A stretch of 5,785 bases of DNA from Holophagae bacterium (GTDB lineage Bacteria; Acidobacteriota; Thermoanaerobaculia; Thermoanaerobaculales; Sulfomarinibacteraceae): positions 1 through 5,785 of the forward strand of contig DAOWGJ010000121.1 in assembly GCA_030637505.1 (NCBI GenBank), read 5' to 3'. The translations under genes were made by a program, and so were the position numbers. Every line of letters begins with the position of its first letter. The stretch's first letter is position 1. Shown here in pieces: positions 1-5,785 of the stretch. Under the pieces are notes generated by a model, which saw nothing but the letters and a program-made list of their open reading frames with translations, ran no database searches and had not been told where the DNA came from.

Positions 1-2
1 AT

Positions 3-1142
3 CTCCTGATCGGTCTGGCGGTCAACCTCGCCGAGATCGCCCTCGAGACTGGGGGTCAGGACGGATCGGCTGACGCATTACACAGAATCCAACTCCATCT
101 CGAGAACCCAGGCGACCGGCAGTTCACTCGCACAATCGCCGGCTGGTGTGCCGCGCGGGCCCGAACCTTGGACCGAGAGGGACGCTCGTCCGAAGCCAAG
201 GCCGCCCTCGCCGCCGCCTCAACCGCCTACCTGCAGATGTTGGCGACAGAGAATCAACCAAACCCCACCCTGCACCTCTCAGCGGGGAGAATCCTGTCCG
301 ACCTCGGTCGGCATGACGAAGCGGCCGAGACCCTTTTAAAGGCGTCCGATGCCGACCCGACCAACCCGCTGATCTGGTCGAACCTCTGCCTGGCACTGAG
401 CCGGGCGGGAGACGACGAACCGGCGCGGGAGGCGTGTGTCAAAGCTTTGGACCTCAGCCCCGGCAACGTGCTTGCATCGACGGAGACGGCGCAACTTCTC
501 GGCCGGGCAGGCCGATGGGCAGAGGCATCCGGTCAGGTAATGGGCCTCCTGAAATCCTCAATCGGCGAGCTGAACGACTCCAGAGAAATCAGCCGCCTGG
601 AATCGGCCGCGGGCTACGTCGTTGACGGCCTCCACGCCGATGGAGACAGGCCCGCGGCGGGCAAGGTCGCCGGGGCGCTGGGCCGATTCCTCTCGGATCG
701 TTCTCGCCACGACCCGGCGATCGACGCCCTGCTCCAAGCCACCAGCCTCACACCCGACAATGACAACCTCTGGGCCAATCTCTGTCTGGCCTACAAGCGG
801 ACCGGGCGTGCAACCGCAGCCCTCGAAAGCTGTCAGCACGCCCTCGAACTCAACCCAGACCATTTTTGGGCCCGAGTGATGTCGGCAGAAATCTTCGCCG
901 GCGACGGTCGATGGCCCCGAGCCCTGCGGCAGGCGCACATGGCAGCGGAATCACCACCGCCGAGCGGAGGCTACACCTCACGCCTGGTCCGTCTGGCCCA
1001 CCAGGCTGCCGAAGCCGGACGAAACACTGAGGCCTGCGACCTGCTCCGATCGATCAACGGCCCCGAGGCCGAGGCGGTCACCGGCGCCCTCGACGACCTC
1101 GATTGCCTGCAGCCGGCCCCGCCGGGCATTGACGGGCGTTGA
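3..1142 (+). CDS. TPR-repeat protein, 3' part (5' end outside window)
   Basis: The frame is open from base 3 to a TGA at 1140-1142, giving 379 visible residues. A TTG at 168 could act as a start, but the 55 codons before it are in frame, protein-like and helix-forming, so the true start most likely lies left of the window. The protein is built of degenerate 34-residue tetratricopeptide helices. Counting from the TTG, clear units lie near residues 33-66, 67-100, 165-197 and 198-231, the last two of these pairs carrying W-x-NLCLA and A-L-x-L-x-P signatures; weaker units lie at 101-134, 232-264 and 270-300. Residues 42-123 and 174-255 align without gaps, so a larger block was duplicated. No signal peptide, membrane segment or enzyme motif is visible in this part. 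TPR proteins are protein-binding scaffolds; partner and location cannot be told. An N-terminal effector domain (kinase, sulfotransferase, glycosyltransferase) may lie outside the window. It is convergent with the peptidase gene. Confidence 0.85.
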   Translation, partial: LLIGLAVNLAEIALETGGQDGSADALHRIQLHLENPGDRQFTRTIAGWCAARARTLDREGRSSEAKAALAAASTAYLQMLATENQPNPTLHLSAGRILSDLGRHDEAAETLLKASDADPTNPLIWSNLCLALSRAGDDEPAREACVKALDLSPGNVLASTETAQLLGRAGRWAEASGQVMGLLKSSIGELNDSREISRLESAAGYVVDGLHADGDRPAAGKVAGALGRFLSDRSRHDPAIDALLQATSLTPDNDNLWANLCLAYKRTGRATAALESCQHALELNPDHFWARVMSAEIFAGDGRWPRALRQAHMAAESPPPSGGYTSRLVRLAHQAAEAGRNTEACDLLRSINGPEAEAVTGALDDLDCLQPAPPGIDGR

Positions 1143-1148
1143 CGGGCG
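1129..1148. repeat. Perfect tandem 10-bp duplication over the TPR stop codon
   Basis: The unit TTGACGGGCG occurs twice back to back at 1129-1138 and 1139-1148. The stop codon of the TPR gene (1140-1142) lies within the second copy. Because 10 is not a multiple of 3, the duplication shifts the frame; with a single copy the frame would run on for about 20 codons to a TGA at 1210-1212. Confidence 0.8.
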
Positions 1149-1245
1149 GCCCAAAGCCTGGTTGGCCCCAGGAACTCACCAGACCCATACCTATCCCCTT
1201 GAATCAGGTTGACGGTATTGAGTGGCGGTTGGGGGCTGCACATCC

Positions 1246-1319
1246 GCGCGCCCTGAAGGACGCGCCTACACTGAACTCTCTGAACCATAATGACTTCGAA
1301 TCTGTAGGCGGGTCCTTCA
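1246..1319. repeat. REP-like inverted pair in the convergent intergenic region
   Basis: Bases 1254-1270 read on the minus strand as TGTAGGCGCGTCCTTCA, and bases 1303-1319 read on the plus strand as TGTAGGCGGGTCCTTCA. This is a 17-bp inverted pair with one mismatch and a 32-base spacer. The left arm is also part of its own imperfect hairpin, 1246-1265, in which GCGCG pairs with CGCGC around a CCTGAAGG-like centre. The layout, two palindromic units facing each other between convergent genes, resembles REP/BIME elements. It could also be a bidirectional transcription stop, although there is no T-tract. Membership in a genome-wide family is inferred, since only this pair is seen clearly here. Confidence 0.6.
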
Positions 1320-1375
1320 CAGGCCGTCTCGTTTTGATGCAATTCGCTGCCAACCTGAACGAACTAATAGGTATG

Positions 1376-1406
1376 ACCCGACCTTCTCACCGGTTTTTGT
1401 CGCGAG
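1376..1406 (+). repeat. Solitary arm of the dispersed repeat seen at 3998-4028
   Basis: These 31 bases match 3998-4028 at 28 positions in the same orientation, sharing the core CTTCTCACCGGTTTT and the following GTCGCGAG. Mismatches are an AC/CA swap and one T/C. No matching right arm (GGTGAGAAG) is found downstream, so this is a fragment or decayed copy. The similarity stops exactly at a run of eight G (1406-1413), which is also a likely spot for sequencing or assembly length error. Confidence 0.75.
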
Positions 1407-1447
1407 GGGGGGGTGCCGGCGTGACTGGTGTCTTGACGTATGAACCA

Positions 1448-1478
1448 CCGATGCGCGGCAAAAAGGGCCGCGCATCGG
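1448..1478 (-). terminator. GC-rich hairpin after the M36 peptidase gene
   Basis: CCGATGCGCGGC (1448-1459) and GCCGCGCATCGG (1467-1478) form a perfect 12-bp stem with a 7-base loop, starting 13 bases beyond the peptidase stop codon. Position and strength fit a transcription end or an mRNA 3'-stabilising hairpin. No T-tract follows on either strand, so it is not a classical intrinsic terminator. It may also serve transcripts arriving from the convergent TPR gene. Confidence 0.55.
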
Positions 1479-1491
1479 CGATTCTGAACCG

Positions 1492-3864
1492 TTATTCCTC
1501 TCCGACAGCTGAGGTCCACTCTCCAGGGGTTCCACTCTCAAACCCGTCGATGAAGATCAAATCGACACATTCCGTCGGTGCGTCAAAGGCCTCGGTCCCG
1601 TCTTGTGTAGAGGCTCCGCTGCCGGCGATAGCGCTGACACCCAATCCGCGTTTCGCAAAAGCCCGCCAGATGGCGCACTCGTTGGCGCCGCCGTTGTTGG
1701 CAAGATCCGCAGCAAGAATTGCGTCACGCCCTTGCACGAAATTCGGGTGGCAGGTTGTCAACTTCATGCCGTCGATCACCAGCTGGATCGCGAGGTTGTT
1801 ACCGCCGGTACCTGTGGCGATGTCGTCGTCGAAGCCGTAGTCTTCGACGAGCTCCCAGTACATTTCCCAGAGCATCGCGTTCCAAACCTCTCCGACGCCG
1901 TGCGGAATCGCTGAGGTCTTGATCGAGTCGTAGGTATGGGGGTTGATCGCCATGTCGGTGGTGTAGGGAAAGGTCCGGATTCCCGGTCCATCCGGCGGCT
2001 GGTACATGACGTAGGTCGCGACCCCTCGTGAATCGGCGCCACTTTGTCCAGCCTTGGCGGTCAAGGCCAGACCGAAGAAGTCGCTCCAACCTTCACCCAT
2101 TTGCTCATCGTTGTTGAGGCAGAAGACGCTCGCCGGCCCGCCGACGAGGCGATTCGAGATGCCATGGCCATACTCGTGGAAAACGACGGTTGCATCCATC
2201 GCACTCTCTCGATCTTCAACCTCTGTCTCGAGGGTGACGTTGACGGTGTTCCCGAGCTCGAGCTTGATGGCGTCACCATCGGTTTGCTGGATGATCAGGG
2301 ATGCAATCGTTACCTGGGCGCCCAACGCACCACCGGCCATGATGATGCTGCCGGCCTGGTTGTTGGCGACGACGACCGCGGTTGCTCCGGCGTTCTCGGC
2401 GTTCAGCACCTTCTGAGAGAAGTCACAGTTGCCGCGATCGATCATGGCAATCTTCCCCGGTGTGAAGTCGACCAGCGGACCGCAGCCTTCTGTCGGCACT
2501 GCGGGCGGGTCGCTGGGTCCGTTGACAAGCTCCAGGTCACCGGTGATCGGGTTGCCGGCAAAGCTGTCGCCGAAGGTGGCCCTGCCGGCCTCGTAGATAC
2601 CGGCAACGGCGGGCGGACTGTTGACCGTCATCGTAGTCCCGGAATCGGACGGCTGCCAGATGAACATCTGCATGCGCGGATTGTTGCCGTCTGTCGGAGT
2701 CGAGAAGTTGGCGTTACCGACGTTGCCGTCATTGTAACCGTCCTGCGCATCAGCAAAGACAAAGTCACTGCCGTTGCCTTGACCGGAGTAGTTCATCTCC
2801 TGGAAGTTGCCGGCCGCCTCATCGAAGCCATAGTGCATGGTGGTGTCGTGAATGATGTTGTTGAGGTAGAACAGGTTGACGATCGTTGCCTCCTGGTTGG
2901 TTGCATCGAACGTGCCCCGGGCGGGGTCGTGGGCATAGTTGAAGTTCAATCCTGCACCGCCGTCAGGTCTAAAGCCTCCGATGTTGTTGTCGTCCAAGTC
3001 CTCCTGGGCCCATACGTTGTTGCCACGGGTGTCGGTGTACTCGGCGCCGGGGCTGCCGTTGGTGTCGTGCCAGGCGTAAGGTGAGGCAATAACATCAGCC
3101 GGATCGGTGACGGTCTGCTGGCTCGCACCGAAATCGCCTGGACTTTCGAGCGGAACCGGGTAGACGTCATAGCTGTCACTGACGACCATGTCGTCCTTGG
3201 CAACGATCTCGCCGGTCTCCACGTCGACCCGGAGATGCCACCAGTGAGGCTCACTCGACATCTCGATCGAGAGTGCCCAGGTCAGCACGACCTCGCCGCT
3301 CTCAACCGGCTGAAACGCCAGGCGCACCGGAATCTCCCGACGGGAAATGCCGCCGTTGCTGAATGTTTGTTCATCCTCGGGACCACCAAATCTATCGATG
3401 GTCGTCAGTATCTCGGTGAGGGTCAGGCCAAGGTGGTCCGCCGCACTCTCGATTGCGGACTCTGGGGCGATAACAGGTGCTCTGACAGAAGCTCTCAAGG
3501 CCAGATTCGAGACCATCTGGTTGCCGAGATTGATGACCTCCCCGTTGGGGCCGATATTGATGTTCATCACCGCGCCGAAGACCCGAATGCCTTCGAGGCG
3601 CTGCACGAGGTAGATGTGGGTGACCCCGTTGTGCTCGGTCATGTACTGGTCCGAGACCGTCATCTCGCTGAGATCAGCCTCGCTGAGGCCAAACTCAACC
3701 CGATGCTGATAAATGTAGTCGAGCGCAATGTCGATGGGTTCGCCCCCGGCGGGCCCTGAAAGGTATCCCACAGCGAAAGCGAGGTTCGCAATGCAGCACA
3801 GAGCCAAGCAGCAAATAAATGTCAAGTTGACGGTAAAGGTGAATCTGTTTTTCATTTTCCTCAT
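1492..3864 (-). CDS. Secreted M36 (fungalysin-type) zinc metallopeptidase with PA domain
   Basis: This 790-residue preproprotein should cleave proteins outside the cell. A basic N-terminus and hydrophobic stretch (about residues 8-31, ending ANLAFA) form a Sec signal peptide. Residues about 35-120 look like the FTP inhibitory propeptide, followed by a PepSY-like part to about 225. The peptidase core begins near 250. A protease-associated (PA) domain is inserted at about 415-548. The zinc site is HEYGH at 563-567, with E564 the general base and E591 in EGWSDF the likely third ligand. Conserved GEVWNAMLWEMYW (658-670) and the CHPNFVQGRDAIL block follow. The tail, residues 768-785, carries the DGFESG signature often found at C-termini of secreted proteins. 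All expected catalytic residues are present, so the enzyme looks functional. The PA insert makes it longer than typical fungal fungalysins (about 630 residues). An ATG at 3855 is a possible alternative start. Substrate is unknown; nutrient proteolysis is the simplest role. Confidence 0.95.
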   Translation of the reverse strand: MRKMKNRFTFTVNLTFICCLALCCIANLAFAVGYLSGPAGGEPIDIALDYIYQHRVEFGLSEADLSEMTVSDQYMTEHNGVTHIYLVQRLEGIRVFGAVMNINIGPNGEVINLGNQMVSNLALRASVRAPVIAPESAIESAADHLGLTLTEILTTIDRFGGPEDEQTFSNGGISRREIPVRLAFQPVESGEVVLTWALSIEMSSEPHWWHLRVDVETGEIVAKDDMVVSDSYDVYPVPLESPGDFGASQQTVTDPADVIASPYAWHDTNGSPGAEYTDTRGNNVWAQEDLDDNNIGGFRPDGGAGLNFNYAHDPARGTFDATNQEATIVNLFYLNNIIHDTTMHYGFDEAAGNFQEMNYSGQGNGSDFVFADAQDGYNDGNVGNANFSTPTDGNNPRMQMFIWQPSDSGTTMTVNSPPAVAGIYEAGRATFGDSFAGNPITGDLELVNGPSDPPAVPTEGCGPLVDFTPGKIAMIDRGNCDFSQKVLNAENAGATAVVVANNQAGSIIMAGGALGAQVTIASLIIQQTDGDAIKLELGNTVNVTLETEVEDRESAMDATVVFHEYGHGISNRLVGGPASVFCLNNDEQMGEGWSDFFGLALTAKAGQSGADSRGVATYVMYQPPDGPGIRTFPYTTDMAINPHTYDSIKTSAIPHGVGEVWNAMLWEMYWELVEDYGFDDDIATGTGGNNLAIQLVIDGMKLTTCHPNFVQGRDAILAADLANNGGANECAIWRAFAKRGLGVSAIAGSGASTQDGTEAFDAPTECVDLIFIDGFESGTPGEWTSAVGEE
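1510..1563 (-). other. C-terminal DGFESG signature of the M36 peptidase
   Basis: Codons 768-785 read DLIFIDGFESGTPGEWTS, right after the peptidase core and five residues before the stop region. Short tails of the form IFxDGFESG...W(S/T) recur at the ends of many secreted hydrolases in Lysobacter-like and Acidobacteriota-like bacteria. Their function is not firmly established; a role in sorting or secretion is inferred from the fixed terminal position. Confidence 0.65.
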
Positions 3865-3866
3865 AT

Positions 3867-3872
3867 CCTCTC
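3867..3872 (-). promoter_or_regulatory. Putative ribosome binding site of the M36 gene
   Basis: On the minus strand GAGAGG lies only 2 bases before the ATG at 3864 and 11 bases before the in-frame ATG at 3855. A second GAGG (3862-3859) overlaps the first start and sits 3 bases before the second. Neither spacing is ideal, so the start is ambiguous by three residues; both leave an intact signal peptide (MRKMKNRF or MKNRF). Confidence 0.45.
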
Positions 3873-3937
3873 AGGCCAGTGGCGGTTGTCAGCTCCCTGG
3901 AAAACGGCGAATAAAAGCCAGGTGATAGTAACACCTC

Positions 3938-3980
3938 CTGCAATGCAGATTTTCGACTGTAACCGTTTGTGGGTCACCCA
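3938..3980. promoter_or_regulatory. Two short palindromes upstream of the M36 gene, possible operators
   Basis: The leader between the peptidase start and the foldback element holds two 11-base palindromes with 5-bp arms and one central base: CTGCAATGCAG (3938-3948) and TGGGTCACCCA (3970-3980). Their centres are 32 bp apart, about three helical turns. A third small pair, AGGTG (3920-3924) with CACCT (3932-3936), lies beside the first. I could not find a convincing -35/-10 pair; TACTAT on the minus strand (3930-3925) is a lone -10-like hexamer. A regulatory role is only inferred. Confidence 0.25.
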
Positions 3981-3998
3981 GGCGGGAAAAAGCGCTAA

Positions 3999-4176
3999 CC
4001 CGCACTTCTCACCGGTTTTCGTCGCGAGACGTCCGAGACGCCGTTCGCTGTTGGGTTTTTCGTGACTCGATCGACGCAGGCGTACTTGACAGTACGTTGA
4101 GGAGGACGAGTCACGACAAGCACGACAGAGTTTGGTGTATCGGGCGTCGTAGTAGATCACTGGTGAGAAGTGCGGG
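3999..4176. mobile_element. MITE-like foldback element, 178 bp, flanked by CTAA
   Basis: The ends are a perfect 15-bp inverted repeat, CCCGCACTTCTCACC (3999-4013) with its complement at 4162-4176, and similarity continues inwards. Further pairs share the same centre near 4088: 4028-4039 with 4137-4148 (10 of 12), 4060-4069 with 4107-4116 (TCGTGACTCG, perfect) and a central hairpin CGTACT/AGTACG (4081-4086/4091-4096) with a TGAC loop. CTAA stands directly outside both ends (3995-3998 and 4177-4180), as a 4-bp target duplication would. It has no transposase, so it would be a non-autonomous element moved in trans. An open frame crosses it on the minus strand but shows no gene-like start or domain. 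It could also act as a structured RNA or transcription barrier between the two minus-strand genes. Confidence 0.7.
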
Positions 4177-4258
4177 CTAAATAGCATGACAGGCACCTCG
4201 CCAACGCGCGTCCTTCGGGAACGGCCGCGGTACGCCCACTCGTTCATTTCCCAGAGCC

Positions 4259-4292
4259 AAAACAAAAAAACGCCCCGCCGGACGGCGGGGCG
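4259..4292 (-). terminator. Intrinsic terminator of the IPTL-tailed surface protein gene
   Basis: On the minus strand CGCCCCGCCG (4292-4283) pairs perfectly with CGGCGGGGCG (4280-4271) around a 2-base centre, realistically a 9-bp stem with a 4-base loop. It is followed at once by T7-G-T4 (4270-4259). The stem begins 23 bases after the stop codon at 4316. This is a classical Rho-independent terminator and separates this gene's transcription from the peptidase gene downstream. Confidence 0.93.
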
Positions 4293-4315
4293 CGTGGTTC
4301 AGTTTCAGCGACGTA

Positions 4316-5785
4316 TCAGAATCGGCGCCGAATCAAGAAGAGACCCGCCCCCGCCACCAGCAGGAGCAGGACCATCATGCCCACGAAGCCGAGTGTTGGG
4401 ATGGCCTCGGGCATTTGCTCCGGAATCCCGGCGCTGTCACCGTTATTGCCCGGATTGGGGTCGCTGCCCGCGCCCGACACGATGGCGTTGTTGTAGGTGT
4501 CGGCCGGATCGACGATGGTGACCAGCATGTCACAAGTAGCGGCGCCGCCATTGATGAGGTTGCCCACCATCCAGGTCCACACTCCGCCGACCTCGGAACC
4601 GCCGCAGTCGTCGCTGAGGTAGGCGACGCCCGCCGGCAGGTTGTCAATCACAACGACGCCGGTGGCATCGTCAGGACCGAGGTTCTGCACCAAGAACGTG
4701 TATGTACCTGTGCCGTTTCCATTATTGGCCGCACCCTTGGTCAGCGCGAGGTCGAAAACGGCCGCCTGCGTGCAATCCGCAGTACCTGGAATCGATACGT
4801 CGTCGACGAAGAAATTGGACCCACCACCGTTATTGGCGAAGATCTCCGAATGGAACGCCAGTGTGTGCACCCCGCCGTCGTCATACGGCGCCAGGTCCAC
4901 ACTCTGCATCGTATAGCCGAGGTTTCCGCAGAGGGCCGAGCTGCCGTCGATCATCCATATTTGGTTCCCGTCGATGGTGACCTCGAGGTAGTCGGCAGAG
5001 CTGTCGCAGATGATCATCTCGAGCCAGAAGCTCAGGTCCGCGCCCGTACTGATTATCAGGTCTTGCGAAACGGAGCCCTCTTCGTAGGCCGCGATGCCGC
5101 CGAACCAGCTCCACCAATCTCCGGTTCTGGGGCCGGTGCCGGTACCGTCTCCACAGCTTCCGAGATCGCAGAGCGTCGTACCGAAGTTGGTGGAGGCTTC
5201 ATCCCATGCCGCGTTCGGCGTACCGAGTTCGAAGCCCGGATCCGCAACCGCCTCGCCGCCGCCGTTGGAATGACTCGAGGAGTTGTTCGAGCCGTCGGGG
5301 TCGGAGATGCCGCCCACTACCGTGGCGGTGTTGTTCACCGACACACAGTCGGGCCCGACCAACTGGACGTTGAGATCGCACATGACGGTCGCACCCACGG
5401 CCACTGTACCCACATTCCAGGTCCAGGTTTGGCCGGCTGCGCCGCCGCCGCAGGAATCGCTGACGTAGAAGATCTCCGCCGGCAGCACGTCGGTCACTAC
5501 AACGGAGATCTGATCGGCCGGACCGTTGTTGGTCACCTCGATGTGGTAGGGGTACGGTCCGCCCACGCCCACGCCGTTGGGTGCGGTCTTGGTAATCTCC
5601 AGGTCACCCGCCTGCTGGTTGAACACGATGGAAGCGGTCTCGAGGTCACCGGTGTCGCCTCCGGCGGAGTCCCCAACGCACACCTGCCAGGTTCCCGCGC
5701 CGTTTTGACCGTTGAACTGGGCCAGGTTGGTACCGGGGCCCATATCGGGGAATGGGAAATAACTGCAAATTCCGTCTTCAAGGCA
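4316..5785 (-). CDS. Modular surface protein with DUF11 repeats and IPTL-CTERM-like anchor, 3' part
   Basis: The frame is open from the right window edge to a TGA at 4316-4318, with 489 visible residues. The ATG at 5743 lies in the middle of a domain, so the true start is outside. Numbering from that ATG: residues 1-43 (GTWQVCVGDSAGGDTGDL...) look like the end of a proprotein-convertase P domain; 46-155 is a DUF11 beta-sandwich; 163-320 is a jelly-roll module (GFELGTPNAAW ... FVDDVSIPG) of the galactose-binding or MAM-like type; 328-435 is a second DUF11. The end (448-475) is IPTL, a hydrophobic helix and RRRF, the three-part layout of IPTL-CTERM tails recognised by exosortase-like enzymes (XrtH type). 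The product is therefore probably exported, sorted and retained at the surface. The P-domain remnant suggests that a catalytic part such as a subtilisin-like protease may lie upstream, but this is inference. Confidence 0.88.
   Translation of the reverse strand, partial: CLEDGICSYFPFPDMGPGTNLAQFNGQNGAGTWQVCVGDSAGGDTGDLETASIVFNQQAGDLEITKTAPNGVGVGGPYPYHIEVTNNGPADQISVVVTDVLPAEIFYVSDSCGGGAAGQTWTWNVGTVAVGATVMCDLNVQLVGPDCVSVNNTATVVGGISDPDGSNNSSSHSNGGGEAVADPGFELGTPNAAWDEASTNFGTTLCDLGSCGDGTGTGPRTGDWWSWFGGIAAYEEGSVSQDLIISTGADLSFWLEMIICDSSADYLEVTIDGNQIWMIDGSSALCGNLGYTMQSVDLAPYDDGGVHTLAFHSEIFANNGGGSNFFVDDVSIPGTADCTQAAVFDLALTKGAANNGNGTGTYTFLVQNLGPDDATGVVVIDNLPAGVAYLSDDCGGSEVGGVWTWMVGNLINGGAATCDMLVTIVDPADTYNNAIVSGAGSDPNPGNNGDSAGIPEQMPEAIPTLGFVGMMVLLLLVAGAGLFLIRRRF
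4319..4402 (-). other. IPTL-CTERM-like sorting tail
   Basis: The last 28 codons encode IPTLGFVG, about 20 hydrophobic residues (MMVLLLLVAGAGLFLI) and the basic end RRRF. The order of motif, membrane helix and Arg cluster fits IPTL-CTERM proteins. The usual Trp a few residues after IPTL is absent here (GFVG in its place), so this is a variant of the common motif. Confidence 0.8.

Noticed and set aside
1157..1172. CCTGG/CCAGG hairpin after the TPR gene as its terminator
   Set aside because: It has only a 5-bp stem with a 6-base loop and no following T-tract.
1139..1840. Plus-strand open frame of 233 codons across the convergent intergenic region
   Set aside because: It runs through two repeat elements and then antisense to the peptidase C-terminus, with no domain or ribosome binding site.
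2044..3084. Long plus-strand open frame (346 codons) opposite the peptidase gene
   Set aside because: It is the antisense shadow of the M36 coding sequence, valine-rich and without any domain, while the minus-strand frame has complete catalytic motifs.
3925..3943. TTGCAG and TACTAT on the minus strand as a promoter for the peptidase gene
   Set aside because: The spacing is about 7 bases, far from the 16-18 needed, and no better -35 lies at the right distance from TACTAT.
4206..4216. GCGCGTCCTTC, an 11-base match to the left arm of the pair at 1246-1319
   Set aside because: The match is short, GC-rich and does not extend into TGTAG, so chance is a sufficient explanation.
3861..4265. Minus-strand open frame (134 codons) through the foldback element with a Cys-containing stretch
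   Set aside because: It begins at a TTG within the T-tract of the terminator, runs through an imperfect palindrome and overlaps the peptidase start. Its content is explained by the repeat, and the related arm at 1376-1406 encodes the same ATKTGEK string only because the DNA is repeated.

Overview
The window is high-GC bacterial DNA with two secreted-protein genes on the minus strand, one TPR gene on the plus strand, and intergenic DNA rich in inverted repeats. The C-terminal DGFESG signature of the peptidase and the IPTL-type tail of its neighbour are features I associate with Gram-negative bacteria that secrete many multidomain proteins, such as Acidobacteriota (Thermoanaerobaculia-like) or Xanthomonadales/Wenzhouxiangella-like Gammaproteobacteria. 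There is no marker gene, so the phylum is a guess.

Layout: (1) 3-1142, plus strand: the 3' part of a TPR-repeat protein cut by the left window edge. A perfect tandem 10-bp duplication lies over its stop codon. (2) 1143-1491: intergenic between convergent genes. It holds a 17-bp inverted pair (one mismatch), one arm of a dispersed repeat next to a G8 run, and a 12-bp GC-rich hairpin just after the peptidase stop. (3) 1492-3864, minus strand: a complete M36 (fungalysin-type) zinc metallopeptidase with signal peptide, FTP propeptide, inserted PA domain, HEYGH...EGWSD catalytic motifs and a DGFESG tail. (4) 3865-4315: the peptidase leader, a 178-bp MITE-like foldback element with 15-bp perfect terminal inverted repeats between two CTAA tetranucleotides, and a textbook intrinsic terminator. 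(5) 4316-5785, minus strand: the 3' part of a modular surface protein (P-domain-like end, DUF11, jelly-roll module, DUF11, IPTL-CTERM-like anchor) cut by the right edge.

The two minus-strand genes are tandem but separated by a strong terminator, so they are probably transcribed separately. Both products are exported: one is a soluble or surface-shed protease, the other a protein that appears to be sorted and anchored. Nothing shows that they act together. The TPR protein is probably an unrelated scaffold or part of a unit lying to the left.

I see no defence system, CRISPR array, tRNA, rRNA or transposase gene. The least ordinary material is the repeat family: the foldback element upstream of the peptidase gene and a 28/31 match to its left arm downstream of that gene.
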